From Primorskyibacter marinus (lineage in GTDB: Bacteria > Pseudomonadota > Alphaproteobacteria > Rhodobacterales > Rhodobacteraceae): a stretch of 64,000 nucleotides of DNA. The stretch is from positions 558,001 through 622,000 of the forward strand of contig NZ_QJSD01000001.1 of the NCBI RefSeq assembly GCF_003313245.1, written 5' to 3'. This document shows positions 40,762-49,385 of the stretch, one piece after another (the first letter of the stretch is position 1; each line of letters begins with the position of its first letter). The notes beneath the pieces were generated by a model. The model ran no database searches, had not been told where the DNA came from, and worked only from the letters and a program-made list of their open reading frames with translations. A program made the position numbers and the translations under genes.

Positions 40762-40791
40762 GGCGAAGGGCACCACCCCCTTCGCCTTTTT
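40762..40791 (+). terminator. Rho-independent terminator after uxuA
   Basis: GGCGAAGGG (40762-40770) pairs perfectly with CCCTTCGCC (40778-40786) around a 7-base loop, followed by five T residues. Confidence 0.9.
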
Positions 40792-40813
40792 CAAGCGTTG
40801 AACGCCGGATCAC

Positions 40814-41530
40814 CTAGCGCAGGTGCAGGTTGACGCGGCGATTCTGGCGGCCCTTGTTTTCGATCTTGCCCAAGCGGATATGACCGATTTCTCCGGTCCG
40901 GGCGACATGCGTACCGCCGCAGGGTTGCAGGTCAATCTGGTCGCTACCCTCGCCAATGCGAACAAGGCGGATGACGCCCGCACCGCGCGGTGGCTGCACC
41001 GACATGGTTTTGACCAGACCGGGATTGGCATCCAACTCTTCCTCGGTGATCCAATCTTCGGTGACGCGCAAATCACGCTCCACAAGCGCGTTAAGCGCGT
41101 TTTCAAGGGCATCGCGATCCTCTGGTGCTTCTGGCATGTTGAAATCCAGACGCCCGCGATCTGCACTGACCTGGCCACCGGTCACAGGCAGAGGGATGAC
41201 AACCGACAAAAGATGCAATGCCGTGTGCATGCGCATGTGGCGGTGACGGCGTTCCCAGTCGAGCCGCTGCATGACATGTGACCCAACGGGCGGCAGCATG
41301 ACCGGCTCCGCCGCGACCAGAACACTGCCGCCACCCTCAGCCTTGACCGCCGTGGCAATCGGGATCTCGGACCTGCCCCAGACCAGCGCACCGCTGTCGC
41401 CCGGCTGCCCGCCGCCGGTCGGATAGAACAGCGGGTTATGCACGATAAGGCCGCCCTCGGGTGTGTGGCCGGTCACGATACCGGGTGCATCCCGCCGATA
41501 AGGCTCTGTCAGATAAAGCGCTTCAGTCAT
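40814..41530 (-). CDS. Alanyl-tRNA editing protein (AlaX type)
   Basis: The 238-residue protein resembles the free-standing editing domain of AlaRS. It has an N-terminal part with NPLFYPTGGGQPGDSGAL, the zinc/active-site HxxxH in RMHTALHLLSVV, and the later CGGTHVARTGEIG motif. It hydrolyses Ser-tRNA(Ala) or Gly-tRNA(Ala) in trans. Its ATG overlaps the mscS stop by four bases (41527-41530), so it is translated from the cysK-mscS-alaX transcript. Confidence 0.92.
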   Translation of the reverse strand: MTEALYLTEPYRRDAPGIVTGHTPEGGLIVHNPLFYPTGGGQPGDSGALVWGRSEIPIATAVKAEGGGSVLVAAEPVMLPPVGSHVMQRLDWERRHRHMRMHTALHLLSVVIPLPVTGGQVSADRGRLDFNMPEAPEDRDALENALNALVERDLRVTEDWITEEELDANPGLVKTMSVQPPRGAGVIRLVRIGEGSDQIDLQPCGGTHVARTGEIGHIRLGKIENKGRQNRRVNLHLR

Positions 41531-43980
41531 GTGTCGCCGCCTCCGTCTCCGTCGCCGTCGCTTGACGCCTGATCGGGTTCGCGTGGGATCGGATTATGAA
41601 CAGGGTCCGACTGGTCCTTGTTGTCGTCGTCACGGACGTGCTCTGCGTCGGATTGCGGCGCGCCCTTGCCCTGCATCAGCGTTTCGGGGTTGCGCAGCCA
41701 AACGTCGCGCTGTGCGAATGGAATTTCGAAACCCTCCTTCGCAAAAGCCTCGACGATCTGGTGGTTCATCTCTGTTTGCACGCCCATAATTTCGTTGACA
41801 TCCGAGAGAATCGCGCGGATCTCGAAATCCATTGAATCGGAACCGAAACCCTTGAACAGCACATAAGGTGCCGGGGTCAGCATCACCAACGGATGGAACC
41901 GGGCGATCCGCAAGAGAACTTCTTCGACCTTGCGGGTATCTGTCCCATAGGCCACGCCCACGGGAACGATGATCCGTCCCAAGGCATTTCCGCGCGTATA
42001 GTTCGACACCCGCCCAGACACGAAATCGGCGTTGGGAATGATCACGTCATAGCGGTCGAATGTCTCGATCCGGGTGGACCGGACAGAGATGCTGCGGACC
42101 GTGCCATGCGTGCCGCCGACCTCGATCCAGTCGCCTTCGGAAATCGGCCTCTCGATCAGCAGGATGATGCCGGACACAAAGTTCGAAACGATGTTCTGAA
42201 GGCCGAAACCGATCCCGACGGACAGCGCACCGGCAACAATGGCCAGGGAAGACAGATCCAGCCCCGTGGCCGTCACCGCAATCAGCGCGGCCAGGAAAAT
42301 CCCCAGATAGCCAACCCCCGAGATGATGGCATTCTGCCCGCCGATATCCAGCTTGGTCTTTGGCAGGACCGATCCGCGCAAACCGCCCTGCAACAGCCGC
42401 GTCGCGGCATACCCGATGACGAAAACGATGGCAAAGGTCAGGAAGTCGGTTGGCGCGATGCGGGTATCGCCAAAGGTGAACCCCTCGCGAAACCGCGCCC
42501 AAAGCTCTGTCAGGTCAGCGACGCGCGCGCCCCAGATCAACGCCAGTACCGGCAGGGATGCCAGCGTCAGCACAAAGGCCCCCAGAACCGGCAGTAGCCC
42601 GTCGCCGTCCTCGTCGCCGCGCCCGGTAATCAGCGCGTAAAGATCAAAGACAAAGCGTTGCAAAATCAGCAGCACACCCAGCAGAACAAATGTTTTCACC
42701 GTCGGGAAAATCATCGCTTCACCGGCATTGGCATAGCCAATCGCTGACATGACCGGGCCAATCACGGCCAGCACCATGGCGACCTGGCCAAGAAGGCGGA
42801 CCATGCGAATCCGGAACGCCGGCTCCGTCGTGTCGGGATTGTCACGTTCCTGGGTGACGCCGACCTGGCGCAAAATGAGACCCAGACGGAACAGCATGAT
42901 GCCCGTCAATACGATGATCGGTAGCTTCAGCACCGCAATTGTGGCGATGCTGTACTCCTCGGCGGCGGCGACCTTGACGATCACATCTTGCGCCACCAGC
43001 AACACGCCCAGAATGCCGACATCGATGCGGGCCTCGGTGCGACGGTAGCGATCAAGCGGCAGGGATCCGACATCGTCCATGCGCGAGAACGTCTGGTCGC
43101 CCAGCCACCACACGCCAAGGATCGTCATCGCCCAGCCGGGAACGGCCGACAGCAGCAGCGCGCCGTGTTCACCCAGCATCCCGGTTGCAAAAATCGCCAG
43201 CGTCAGTGCAATGATGCCCACCATCGGCACGATGATCTGACCAAGCGAGACCAGAAAGCTCCAGACGCCGGTGCCTTTGCGGGTCAATTTGCGCAGGCGT
43301 TTCACCGCACCGCCAATCCAGACCCGGCCACGCAGCATCAGCAACAGGCCCAGCGCGAGCAGAAACAGCACCAAAGGCAGTTGCGCCTTCGCCTGGCTGC
43401 GTTTTTCGTCTGACGCCCAGTTTTCCTCGACCTCGACGATCAGCTCATTCACCGTGCCCAGCAGCGACTCGATCGCGGCGGGCCAGAGCGTCGGGTTGAT
43501 GGGGGATGGGCCCAGTTCCAGCAACGCCGCGGCCTGTCTTTCACGAATGATCGTGTCGATTTCCGCGATGATGGCGTCGGCGCGGCTATAGGCCTCTTCG
43601 GCGCGGCGAAGGGGCGCGCGCAACTCTTCCATCTGCTCGTTCAGGGCGGACCGCCTGTCGGCCAGTTCCGCCGGCTCCTCGGTGCCCTCCTCGGGTTTTG
43701 GGCCAAGCGCGTCGATCTGCCCCTGAAGGGTGTCTATGCGCGGGGTGCTGACATTGCTGGCCGCAAGAAACTGCTCTCGCCACTTGGCAATACCGGCGCG
43801 CAGGGCTTCAAGCTCTGTCTCCGTGGCATTGCCGGCCTCGACCACGGTTTCGGCGGATGTTGCCTGCTTCGACCAGGTGTCGTAATCAACGGGGTCCTGG
43901 GCAAATACCTGAACCGCCAGCATGAATACCAGCACCAGCGGCAGCAGGGCCGCTTTGAAAAAGGCCAACGGGTTGGGCAT
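41527..43980 (-). CDS. DUF3772 / MscS-family mechanosensitive channel
   Basis: The 817-residue protein starts with a signal peptide (ending VFAQ, about residue 28). A periplasmic coiled region and DUF3772 segment follow (IRERQAAALLELGPSPINPTLWPAAI, about 130-165), then about eleven membrane segments. Near the C-terminus is an MscS core (about residues 590-765: GFGLQNIVSNFVSGIILLIERPISEGDW, EVGGTHGTVRSISVRSTRIETFD). The last 45 residues are acidic and Pro/Asp-rich. It is an MscK-like large channel that would release solutes on hypo-osmotic shock. Its start codon overlaps the cysK stop by one base. Confidence 0.9.
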   Translation of the reverse strand: MPNPLAFFKAALLPLVLVFMLAVQVFAQDPVDYDTWSKQATSAETVVEAGNATETELEALRAGIAKWREQFLAASNVSTPRIDTLQGQIDALGPKPEEGTEEPAELADRRSALNEQMEELRAPLRRAEEAYSRADAIIAEIDTIIRERQAAALLELGPSPINPTLWPAAIESLLGTVNELIVEVEENWASDEKRSQAKAQLPLVLFLLALGLLLMLRGRVWIGGAVKRLRKLTRKGTGVWSFLVSLGQIIVPMVGIIALTLAIFATGMLGEHGALLLSAVPGWAMTILGVWWLGDQTFSRMDDVGSLPLDRYRRTEARIDVGILGVLLVAQDVIVKVAAAEEYSIATIAVLKLPIIVLTGIMLFRLGLILRQVGVTQERDNPDTTEPAFRIRMVRLLGQVAMVLAVIGPVMSAIGYANAGEAMIFPTVKTFVLLGVLLILQRFVFDLYALITGRGDEDGDGLLPVLGAFVLTLASLPVLALIWGARVADLTELWARFREGFTFGDTRIAPTDFLTFAIVFVIGYAATRLLQGGLRGSVLPKTKLDIGGQNAIISGVGYLGIFLAALIAVTATGLDLSSLAIVAGALSVGIGFGLQNIVSNFVSGIILLIERPISEGDWIEVGGTHGTVRSISVRSTRIETFDRYDVIIPNADFVSGRVSNYTRGNALGRIIVPVGVAYGTDTRKVEEVLLRIARFHPLVMLTPAPYVLFKGFGSDSMDFEIRAILSDVNEIMGVQTEMNHQIVEAFAKEGFEIPFAQRDVWLRNPETLMQGKGAPQSDAEHVRDDDNKDQSDPVHNPIPREPDQASSDGDGDGGGDT

Positions 43981-45014
43981 CAGACCTCCTGGAAAACGCC
44001 GGGAATGGATGCGGGGGCACGATCCATCCAGCCGGGCACGGGCAGGCCCTTGTCCTTCAGGAAATCGGGGTTGAACAGTTTCGACTGATAACGTGTGCCA
44101 TAATCGCACAACACCGTGACGATCGTATGACCCGGCCCCATTTCGCGTGCCATACGCACCGCGCCCGCCACGTTGATACCGGACGACCCACCAAGGCACA
44201 GGCCCTCTTCTTCAAGCAAGTCGAACACGACGGGAAGCGCCTCGTCATCGGGGATCTGGTAGTTGAAATCCGGGGTGAACCCTTCGAGATTGGCGGTGAT
44301 CCGCCCCTGCCCGATGCCTTCGGTGATCGAGCCACCCTCGGCCGCATGTTCGCCGGTGGTATAATAGTTGAACAGGGTGGCACCCATCGGATCGGCAAGG
44401 CCGATTTTCACGCCCTTTGGTTGCAGCGCCATTGCCACGCCCGCCAGCGTCCCACCAGAGCCTACCGCGCAGATGAACCCGTCAACCTTGCCGCCGGTCT
44501 GGTCCCAGATCTCCGGGCCGGTTCCTTCGATATGGGCTTGGCGGTTGGCGGTGTTGTCAAACTGGTTGGCCCAGATCACGCCCTTTTCCGATGTCGCCGC
44601 CAATTCTTCGGCCAGACGGCCGGAATAGCGAACGTAGTTATTGGGGTTGCGATACGGCGCTGCGGGCACCTGCACCAGCTCCGCCCCAGCCAGCCGGATC
44701 ATATCCTTCTTTTCCTGGCTCTGCGTCTCGGGGATGACGATAATCGTTCGGAATCCCATCGACGCGCCAACCAGCGCCAGGCCGATCCCGGTATTGCCCG
44801 CTGTGCCTTCGACAATCGTGCCACCGGGTTTCAGAAGGCCCTTTTCCACCGCGTCACGGATGATGAACAGCGCCGCACGGTCCTTGACCGATTGGCCGGG
44901 GTTCATGAACTCTGCCTTGCCAAGGATCTCGCAGCCCGTCGCCTCGCTGGCGCGGCGCAGCCGGATCAGTGGCGTGTTGCCGATCGCTTCGGCCAGATCA
45001 CCTGCAATGCGCAT
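43980..45014 (-). CDS. cysK: Cysteine synthase A (O-acetylserine sulfhydrylase)
   Basis: The 344-residue PLP enzyme makes cysteine from O-acetylserine and sulfide. The PLP Lys is residue 44 in NPGQSVKDRAA; the substrate loop is EGTAGNTGIGLALV; the phosphate-binding GSGGTLAG and C-terminal LGGSSGINVAGAV follow. The 20 or so extra C-terminal residues compared with classical CysK resemble plant and alphaproteobacterial forms. It is the first gene of a tightly overlapping unit with mscS and alaX. No Cbl or CysB site was recognised upstream. Confidence 0.94.
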   Translation of the reverse strand: MRIAGDLAEAIGNTPLIRLRRASEATGCEILGKAEFMNPGQSVKDRAALFIIRDAVEKGLLKPGGTIVEGTAGNTGIGLALVGASMGFRTIIVIPETQSQEKKDMIRLAGAELVQVPAAPYRNPNNYVRYSGRLAEELAATSEKGVIWANQFDNTANRQAHIEGTGPEIWDQTGGKVDGFICAVGSGGTLAGVAMALQPKGVKIGLADPMGATLFNYYTTGEHAAEGGSITEGIGQGRITANLEGFTPDFNYQIPDDEALPVVFDLLEEEGLCLGGSSGINVAGAVRMAREMGPGHTIVTVLCDYGTRYQSKLFNPDFLKDKGLPVPGWMDRAPASIPGVFQEV

Positions 45015-45092
45015 GCGGCGCCTCCTTTGTCATCGTCTGTTCTGTCAGCCATCAGATGTAGGGCGCAACGGGGGGGGATATCAACCCACCGG

Positions 45093-46220
45093 TTACGCGC
45101 CCAACCTCAAGTTCGGCCGCTCACGCGCCAACCATAGCAGCATCATCGCCAAAGGGCCCGCGTTCACTTCTCCGCTATCGAGCAGCCCCATGGCGGCCTC
45201 GAAGCTTATGACATGGCTGCGGATATCCTCGTGCTCGGTGTCCAGACCGCCCAGCCCGGCGTCGTTTGGCGACAGATCGCACAGTCCAAGAAAGCAGTGA
45301 AAGAACTCGCTGGAATACCCCGGAGAGGCGTAGACAGCCGGCATGGGGCGCATCTCGCCCAGTGTCAGCCCGGCTTCCTCGACCGCCTCGCGCCGTGCGC
45401 AGGCCTCTGGCGTCTCGCCCGCATCGACAAGCCCTGCCACCGGTTCCAGCACCCATGGTGCCGGATCGCCCCGCATCAGCGGACCATAGCGCATCTGTTC
45501 GATCAACATCACCCGGTCGGTTGCGGGATCGTAGGGCAGCACAAGAGCCGCATCGAAGGCCACAAATGCCTCGCGGTTCATGGTCTCGCTCCAGCCGCCT
45601 GCGAATGTCCGGTGGCGCAGACTGAAGGCCCGCATCCGGAAAAACCCGTCAAAGCCGGGGCGTTCCGCGGTAATCTCGGCATCCTGTTGGGTCATGCGCG
45701 CGCGCAGGGTCTGCGGCGCGGGTTGCGCGGCCAACCTCCGCGCCCAGGCCCGCGACCGGATGAAGGGGAAAAGCGCGCTGATCTCTTGCGGCGACGCCTT
45801 GCCATAGCGCGCCATCACCTCTCGGGCCGCATCACAGCTAAGCTGTCCCCATTGATCGACCCAGTCTTGCAGCGACCACGGATCGCCCGCCGTCCAGTGA
45901 TCCCCCGCCGGGAAGTAGATCTGGGCATCGCATGGCCCATCAGCCGTGTCGACTGCCAGAATCCGCGTATCAAAATCAAACCCGGCCTCGTAGAAATCCA
46001 GTCGCGCGATGTCCTGCGCATCCAGTCCGTGGACCAACAAGCCTTTTGCCTGCGCGCCCTTTTCGGCGCGGATCGTGGGAAACGGCCCTTCCGTCACACT
46101 GCGAACCGCATGGCCCGGAAGACTTGCGGGCCGCATGTCGATGCCGCCAGCGGCGCGGCCAAGCACGATCTCCAGCAGGGGCACATGGCGCAGGCTGCCA
46201 TAAAAGAATAGCGATGTCAT
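45093..46220 (-). CDS. GGCT-like / NUDIX fusion hydrolase
   Basis: The 375-residue protein joins an N-terminal gamma-glutamylcyclotransferase-like (AIG2) domain (MTSLFFYGSLRHVPLLEIVLGR, then LARLDFYEAGFDFDTR, about residues 1-160) to a C-terminal NUDIX domain (about 180-370). The Nudix box is complete: GLVDAGETPEACARREAVEEAGL, G-x5-E-x7-REUxEExGU. The C-terminal part resembles ADP-ribose pyrophosphatases (NudF/TrgB-like). The GGCT half lacks an assigned substrate. It lies 78 bp upstream of cysK on the same strand. Confidence 0.9.
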   Translation of the reverse strand: MTSLFFYGSLRHVPLLEIVLGRAAGGIDMRPASLPGHAVRSVTEGPFPTIRAEKGAQAKGLLVHGLDAQDIARLDFYEAGFDFDTRILAVDTADGPCDAQIYFPAGDHWTAGDPWSLQDWVDQWGQLSCDAAREVMARYGKASPQEISALFPFIRSRAWARRLAAQPAPQTLRARMTQQDAEITAERPGFDGFFRMRAFSLRHRTFAGGWSETMNREAFVAFDAALVLPYDPATDRVMLIEQMRYGPLMRGDPAPWVLEPVAGLVDAGETPEACARREAVEEAGLTLGEMRPMPAVYASPGYSSEFFHCFLGLCDLSPNDAGLGGLDTEHEDIRSHVISFEAAMGLLDSGEVNAGPLAMMLLWLARERPNLRLGA

Positions 46221-46295
46221 AGGGTTGCCTTCAGCGGATCTTTACGTTCCCGACCGCATAGCACGTTACGGAAACGCACACCACGACCGCAGGTA

Positions 46296-47504
46296 TCAGG
46301 CGGGCCGTATCAGGGTAATTTGGGTCACGTCGCAATTGCCGCTGTGAAAGGTCGCCGCACAAGAGGTCAGGTAGAAATTCCACATCCTTTGAAAGCGCTT
46401 GTCAAAACCCAGTTCGGAAATCTCGGACCACCGATCGTTGAACGTGTCGTGCCAGCGCCGCAGGGTCTGGCTGTAGCTTTCGCCAAACTCGACCGATCTG
46501 GCGATCCGCAATCCGGCCTTTTCGACCTCGGCCCGCAAGGCACCGGGGCTGGGCAACATCCCGCCCGGAAAGATGTGCTTCTGAATGAAATCCACGCCGC
46601 GCCGGTAAACCTCCCAGCGTTTGTCCTGCACCGTGATGATCTGAAGCGTCGCATGCGCGCCGGGTTTCAACCGCTCGCGCAGCGTGTCGAAATACACGGG
46701 CCAGTATTTCTCGCCCACCGCTTCAAACATCTCGATCGACGCGATGCCGTCATAGGTGCCGGTCTCGTCGCGGTAGTCTTGCAGCTTGAAATCCACCAGA
46801 TCCGTCAGCCCGGCAGCGGCGATCCGCGCCTGTGCATAGTCGAACTGTTCGCGGCTGATGGTCAGCCCCGTCACCCGAAGCCCACGTTCCTTGGCGGCAT
46901 ATTCGGCAAACCCGCCCCAGCCGCAGCCGATCTCCAGCACATGATCGCCGGGTTTTGCGCCCATTTCGTCCACAAGCTGCGCATATTTCGCGATCTGCGC
47001 CTTTTCCAGACTTTCCTGCCCGGTCTCGAACAGGGCCGATGAATAGGTCATGGTCTCGTCCAGCCAAAGCCCGTAGAACTCATTGCCCAGATCGTAGTGA
47101 TGGGCGATGTTTTTCTTCGCCTGGCGGCGCGAGTTGGAGTGCAACCAGAACCGCGCCCTTTCGAAGGCGCGCACCAGCCCCATGCCGGGGAAGCCATCGA
47201 AAATCACGTCATTATCGGCATGGATCAGATCCATGAACGCCATCAGGTCCGGCGTGCTCCACCATTCATCCAGATAGGCATCTGAAAAGCCCAGATCGCC
47301 GTCGCGGATCAGCCGGGCGAATATATCGGAGTTGTGAATATCAAGCTGCGCCACTGGTCCGGGCGCGCGGCCTTCGGCCCGAAAGATGCGCCCATCCGGC
47401 AGCACAAAGTCGATGCGGCCCCGGTTCATCCGCTGGGCAATATCAAAGACGCGGGCGAAGTAGCGTGGCAGGTCAGGCTGGTTCTGGGTTGTCGTCAGGA
47501 TCAT
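46296..47504 (-). CDS. cfa: Cyclopropane-fatty-acyl-phospholipid synthase family protein
   Basis: The 402-residue protein transfers a methylene group from S-adenosylmethionine to unsaturated phospholipid acyl chains. It shows KKNIAHHYDLGNEFYGLWLDETMTYSSALFE, the SAM-binding VLEIGCGWGGFAEYAA, and YDGIASIEMFEAVGEKYWPVYF, all CFA-synthase hallmarks. ATG 47504 is preferred over an upstream in-frame start. It is 80 bp downstream of a photolyase gene. In Rhodobacter sphaeroides a cfa gene next to a photolyase gene belongs to the singlet-oxygen response; the same pairing here suggests similar control. Confidence 0.93.
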   Translation of the reverse strand: MILTTTQNQPDLPRYFARVFDIAQRMNRGRIDFVLPDGRIFRAEGRAPGPVAQLDIHNSDIFARLIRDGDLGFSDAYLDEWWSTPDLMAFMDLIHADNDVIFDGFPGMGLVRAFERARFWLHSNSRRQAKKNIAHHYDLGNEFYGLWLDETMTYSSALFETGQESLEKAQIAKYAQLVDEMGAKPGDHVLEIGCGWGGFAEYAAKERGLRVTGLTISREQFDYAQARIAAAGLTDLVDFKLQDYRDETGTYDGIASIEMFEAVGEKYWPVYFDTLRERLKPGAHATLQIITVQDKRWEVYRRGVDFIQKHIFPGGMLPSPGALRAEVEKAGLRIARSVEFGESYSQTLRRWHDTFNDRWSEISELGFDKRFQRMWNFYLTSCAATFHSGNCDVTQITLIRPA

Positions 47505-47584
47505 GTCGGTTCCGGTGGTCTTGTTGATGGCAAACAGCTTGGCGCAGGCATGGCGTTTGGGCAAGAAGATCGTGCAGCAGAGGA

Positions 47585-49006
47585 TCAAAAATCCCTTTTT
47601 TCATAGGCTTGCAGCGCCTTTTGACGCCCATCGGACACGGAAACGATAGGCTCTGGATAGCTGTCCTGCGCCGAGATCCCCCAGCTTCGCGGCACGGCGT
47701 CAAAGTAGCTTAGCGCGGTGTCGGTCGGGGTCTGCCGATCCTCTGCGATCCATGATTTAGCGTAAACGCCGTCAGGGTCGAATTTTTTCAACTGCGTGAC
47801 CGGGTTGAAGACCCGAAAATAGGGCGTGGCATCCGGACCCGAGCCTGCCGACCATTGCCATCCCATCGCGTTGCTGGCCGGATCCCAGTCGATCAGGCAA
47901 TCCTCGAACCAGCGCATCCCGATCTTCCAGTGGCACATCAGGTGCTTGGTCAGATAGCTGGCCACAACCATGCGCGCACGGTTATGCATGCGCCCCCTGA
48001 CATACATCTCGCGCAGGCCCGCATCGACAAACCGAATGCCCGTGCGAGCGTGTTTCCAGGCCTGCACTTCCGCGCGGCGTTCATCCTCGTTCCACGGGAA
48101 GGCGTTCCAATCCTCGCGCCAGTTGCCCGACAGGATACGCGGCGTGTGATACATCAGATGATAGGCAAACTCGCGCCAGACCAGCTCTTTCAGAAAGGTC
48201 TCGGCCCCGCGCTTGCCCTCTTCGCGCGCACGAATACCCGCATGCCAGCACTGATGCGGGCTGATCTCGCCAAGGGCAAGGTTCTCGGACAGGCCAGAGG
48301 TGCCATCAATATCGGGGCGGTTGCGATCATCGACGTAATCGGCAACCCGATGCGCCATGAACGCCCCCAGCCGGGATTGCGCGGCACTTTCCCCCAAGCG
48401 CACATAGGGACGCACGATTTCTGCGCCGCGCTGCATGGCCTGACCCATGTGCCAATCGTCCAGATTGTCGCTTTTGGGCCATGCCTCCGGCGGCTGGATT
48501 TTGCCCGGTGTCGGAAGCGGGGTGTCAACGTCGCGGTCCTTCACCGCATTCCAGAACGGCGTGTAGACCTTGTAATATCCGCCCTGCCCGGTCTCGACCG
48601 TCCACGGCTCGAACATCAGATGTCCACCAAAGCTTTGCGCCTGAATGCCTTCGTCTTTCAGTACCTGCTTTATCTCTGTATCCCGCGCCATGCTGTCCGG
48701 ATCATAGGCGCGCGTCCAATAGACCGCACCCGCGCCGGTCTGGTCGATCAGATCGCGCAAGGTAGCCAGCGCCGCACCGCGCCGCAGGGTCAATCGGCTG
48801 CCCTTGTCGGCAAGCGCGTCTGACAGGCTGTGAAGCCCCAGCCCCAGCCGCCATTTCGGGGCGGCACCCAGCCCTTCGGCAAGATCATCCAGAATGAAGA
48901 CCGGGATGACAGGACGTCCGGTTTTACACGCGGCGGCCAATGCCGGATGATCCGACAGCCTAAGATCGCGGCGGAACCATATCAATATCGGGGAAGTATT
49001 GCTCAA
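47585..49006 (-). CDS. Deoxyribodipyrimidine photolyase
   Basis: The 473-residue flavoprotein repairs UV dimers with light. It shows the N-terminal Rossmann part (ILIWFRRDLRLSDHPALAAACKTGRPVIPVFIL) and the FAD-binding C-terminal part (RGRMHNRARMVVASYLTKHL, DWDPASNAMGWQWSAGSGPDATPYFRVFNPV). The start is uncertain. TTG 49006 sits behind an AAGGA ribosome binding site and just past a sigma-E-like promoter (49032-49061), while ATG 49069 would lie upstream of that promoter. CPD versus 6-4 specificity is not proven; the class I pattern favours CPD. Confidence 0.93.
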   Translation of the reverse strand: MSNTSPILIWFRRDLRLSDHPALAAACKTGRPVIPVFILDDLAEGLGAAPKWRLGLGLHSLSDALADKGSRLTLRRGAALATLRDLIDQTGAGAVYWTRAYDPDSMARDTEIKQVLKDEGIQAQSFGGHLMFEPWTVETGQGGYYKVYTPFWNAVKDRDVDTPLPTPGKIQPPEAWPKSDNLDDWHMGQAMQRGAEIVRPYVRLGESAAQSRLGAFMAHRVADYVDDRNRPDIDGTSGLSENLALGEISPHQCWHAGIRAREEGKRGAETFLKELVWREFAYHLMYHTPRILSGNWREDWNAFPWNEDERRAEVQAWKHARTGIRFVDAGLREMYVRGRMHNRARMVVASYLTKHLMCHWKIGMRWFEDCLIDWDPASNAMGWQWSAGSGPDATPYFRVFNPVTQLKKFDPDGVYAKSWIAEDRQTPTDTALSYFDAVPRSWGISAQDSYPEPIVSVSDGRQKALQAYEKRDF

Positions 49007-49031
49007 CGGTCTGTCCTTTTTCCGTGTCACA

Positions 49032-49061
49032 GCAATACGGAGCGCGTTGCCACCCGGATCA
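49032..49061 (-). promoter_or_regulatory. Candidate RpoE-type (sigma-E/ChrR) promoter of the photolyase gene
   Basis: On the minus strand TGATCC (49061-49056) and TATTGC (49037-49032) are separated by 18 bases, and a TTG start lies about 20 bases beyond the expected transcription start. TGATCC with N18 is the spacing of Rhodobacter RpoE promoters; the minus-10 half is a weaker match. Confidence 0.5.
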
Positions 49062-49069
49062 ATGATCAT

Positions 49070-49385
49070 AGCTTTCCATTGGTCGGGTTCAGCAAGTTCC
49101 CGGCAGACAAGACGTTTGCATCAAGGTCAGATCGCCGCAAATGGCCCAGTATTTTATCGAAAGATAGCGGGGCTTTTCGGCGGGCCAAGCCACAAATGAC
49201 CACGGCTTCTGGTCCGGACTGGATGGCGCAAGGCTGGTCGAGGACATTCCTGCCTTTACGTCAAGCGCCTGACACACATAACACCCGCTTTCGAGGCCGC
49301 ATAATCAACAAGGGCGCGGTGCCGAAACAACGCGCCCTTGCTCTGTTCTTTGGGGTGGTCGCGTTATGCGAAACCACCCCCAACG
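49070..49385. other. Intergenic region, about 316 bp
   Basis: No convincing gene. It contains a hairpin, CAAGGGCGCG (49309-49318) pairing perfectly with CGCGCCCTTG (49331-49340), just downstream of the BCCT transporter stop, a likely minus-strand terminator although the following T-run is weak. Confidence 0.6.

Noticed and set aside
47540-47575. TGATCC at the photolyase gene end, possible RpoE promoter for cfa
   Set aside because: A TGATCC with N18 spacing exists upstream of cfa, but the minus-10 (TGCCCA) lacks the TAA-like core, so a separate promoter is not supported.
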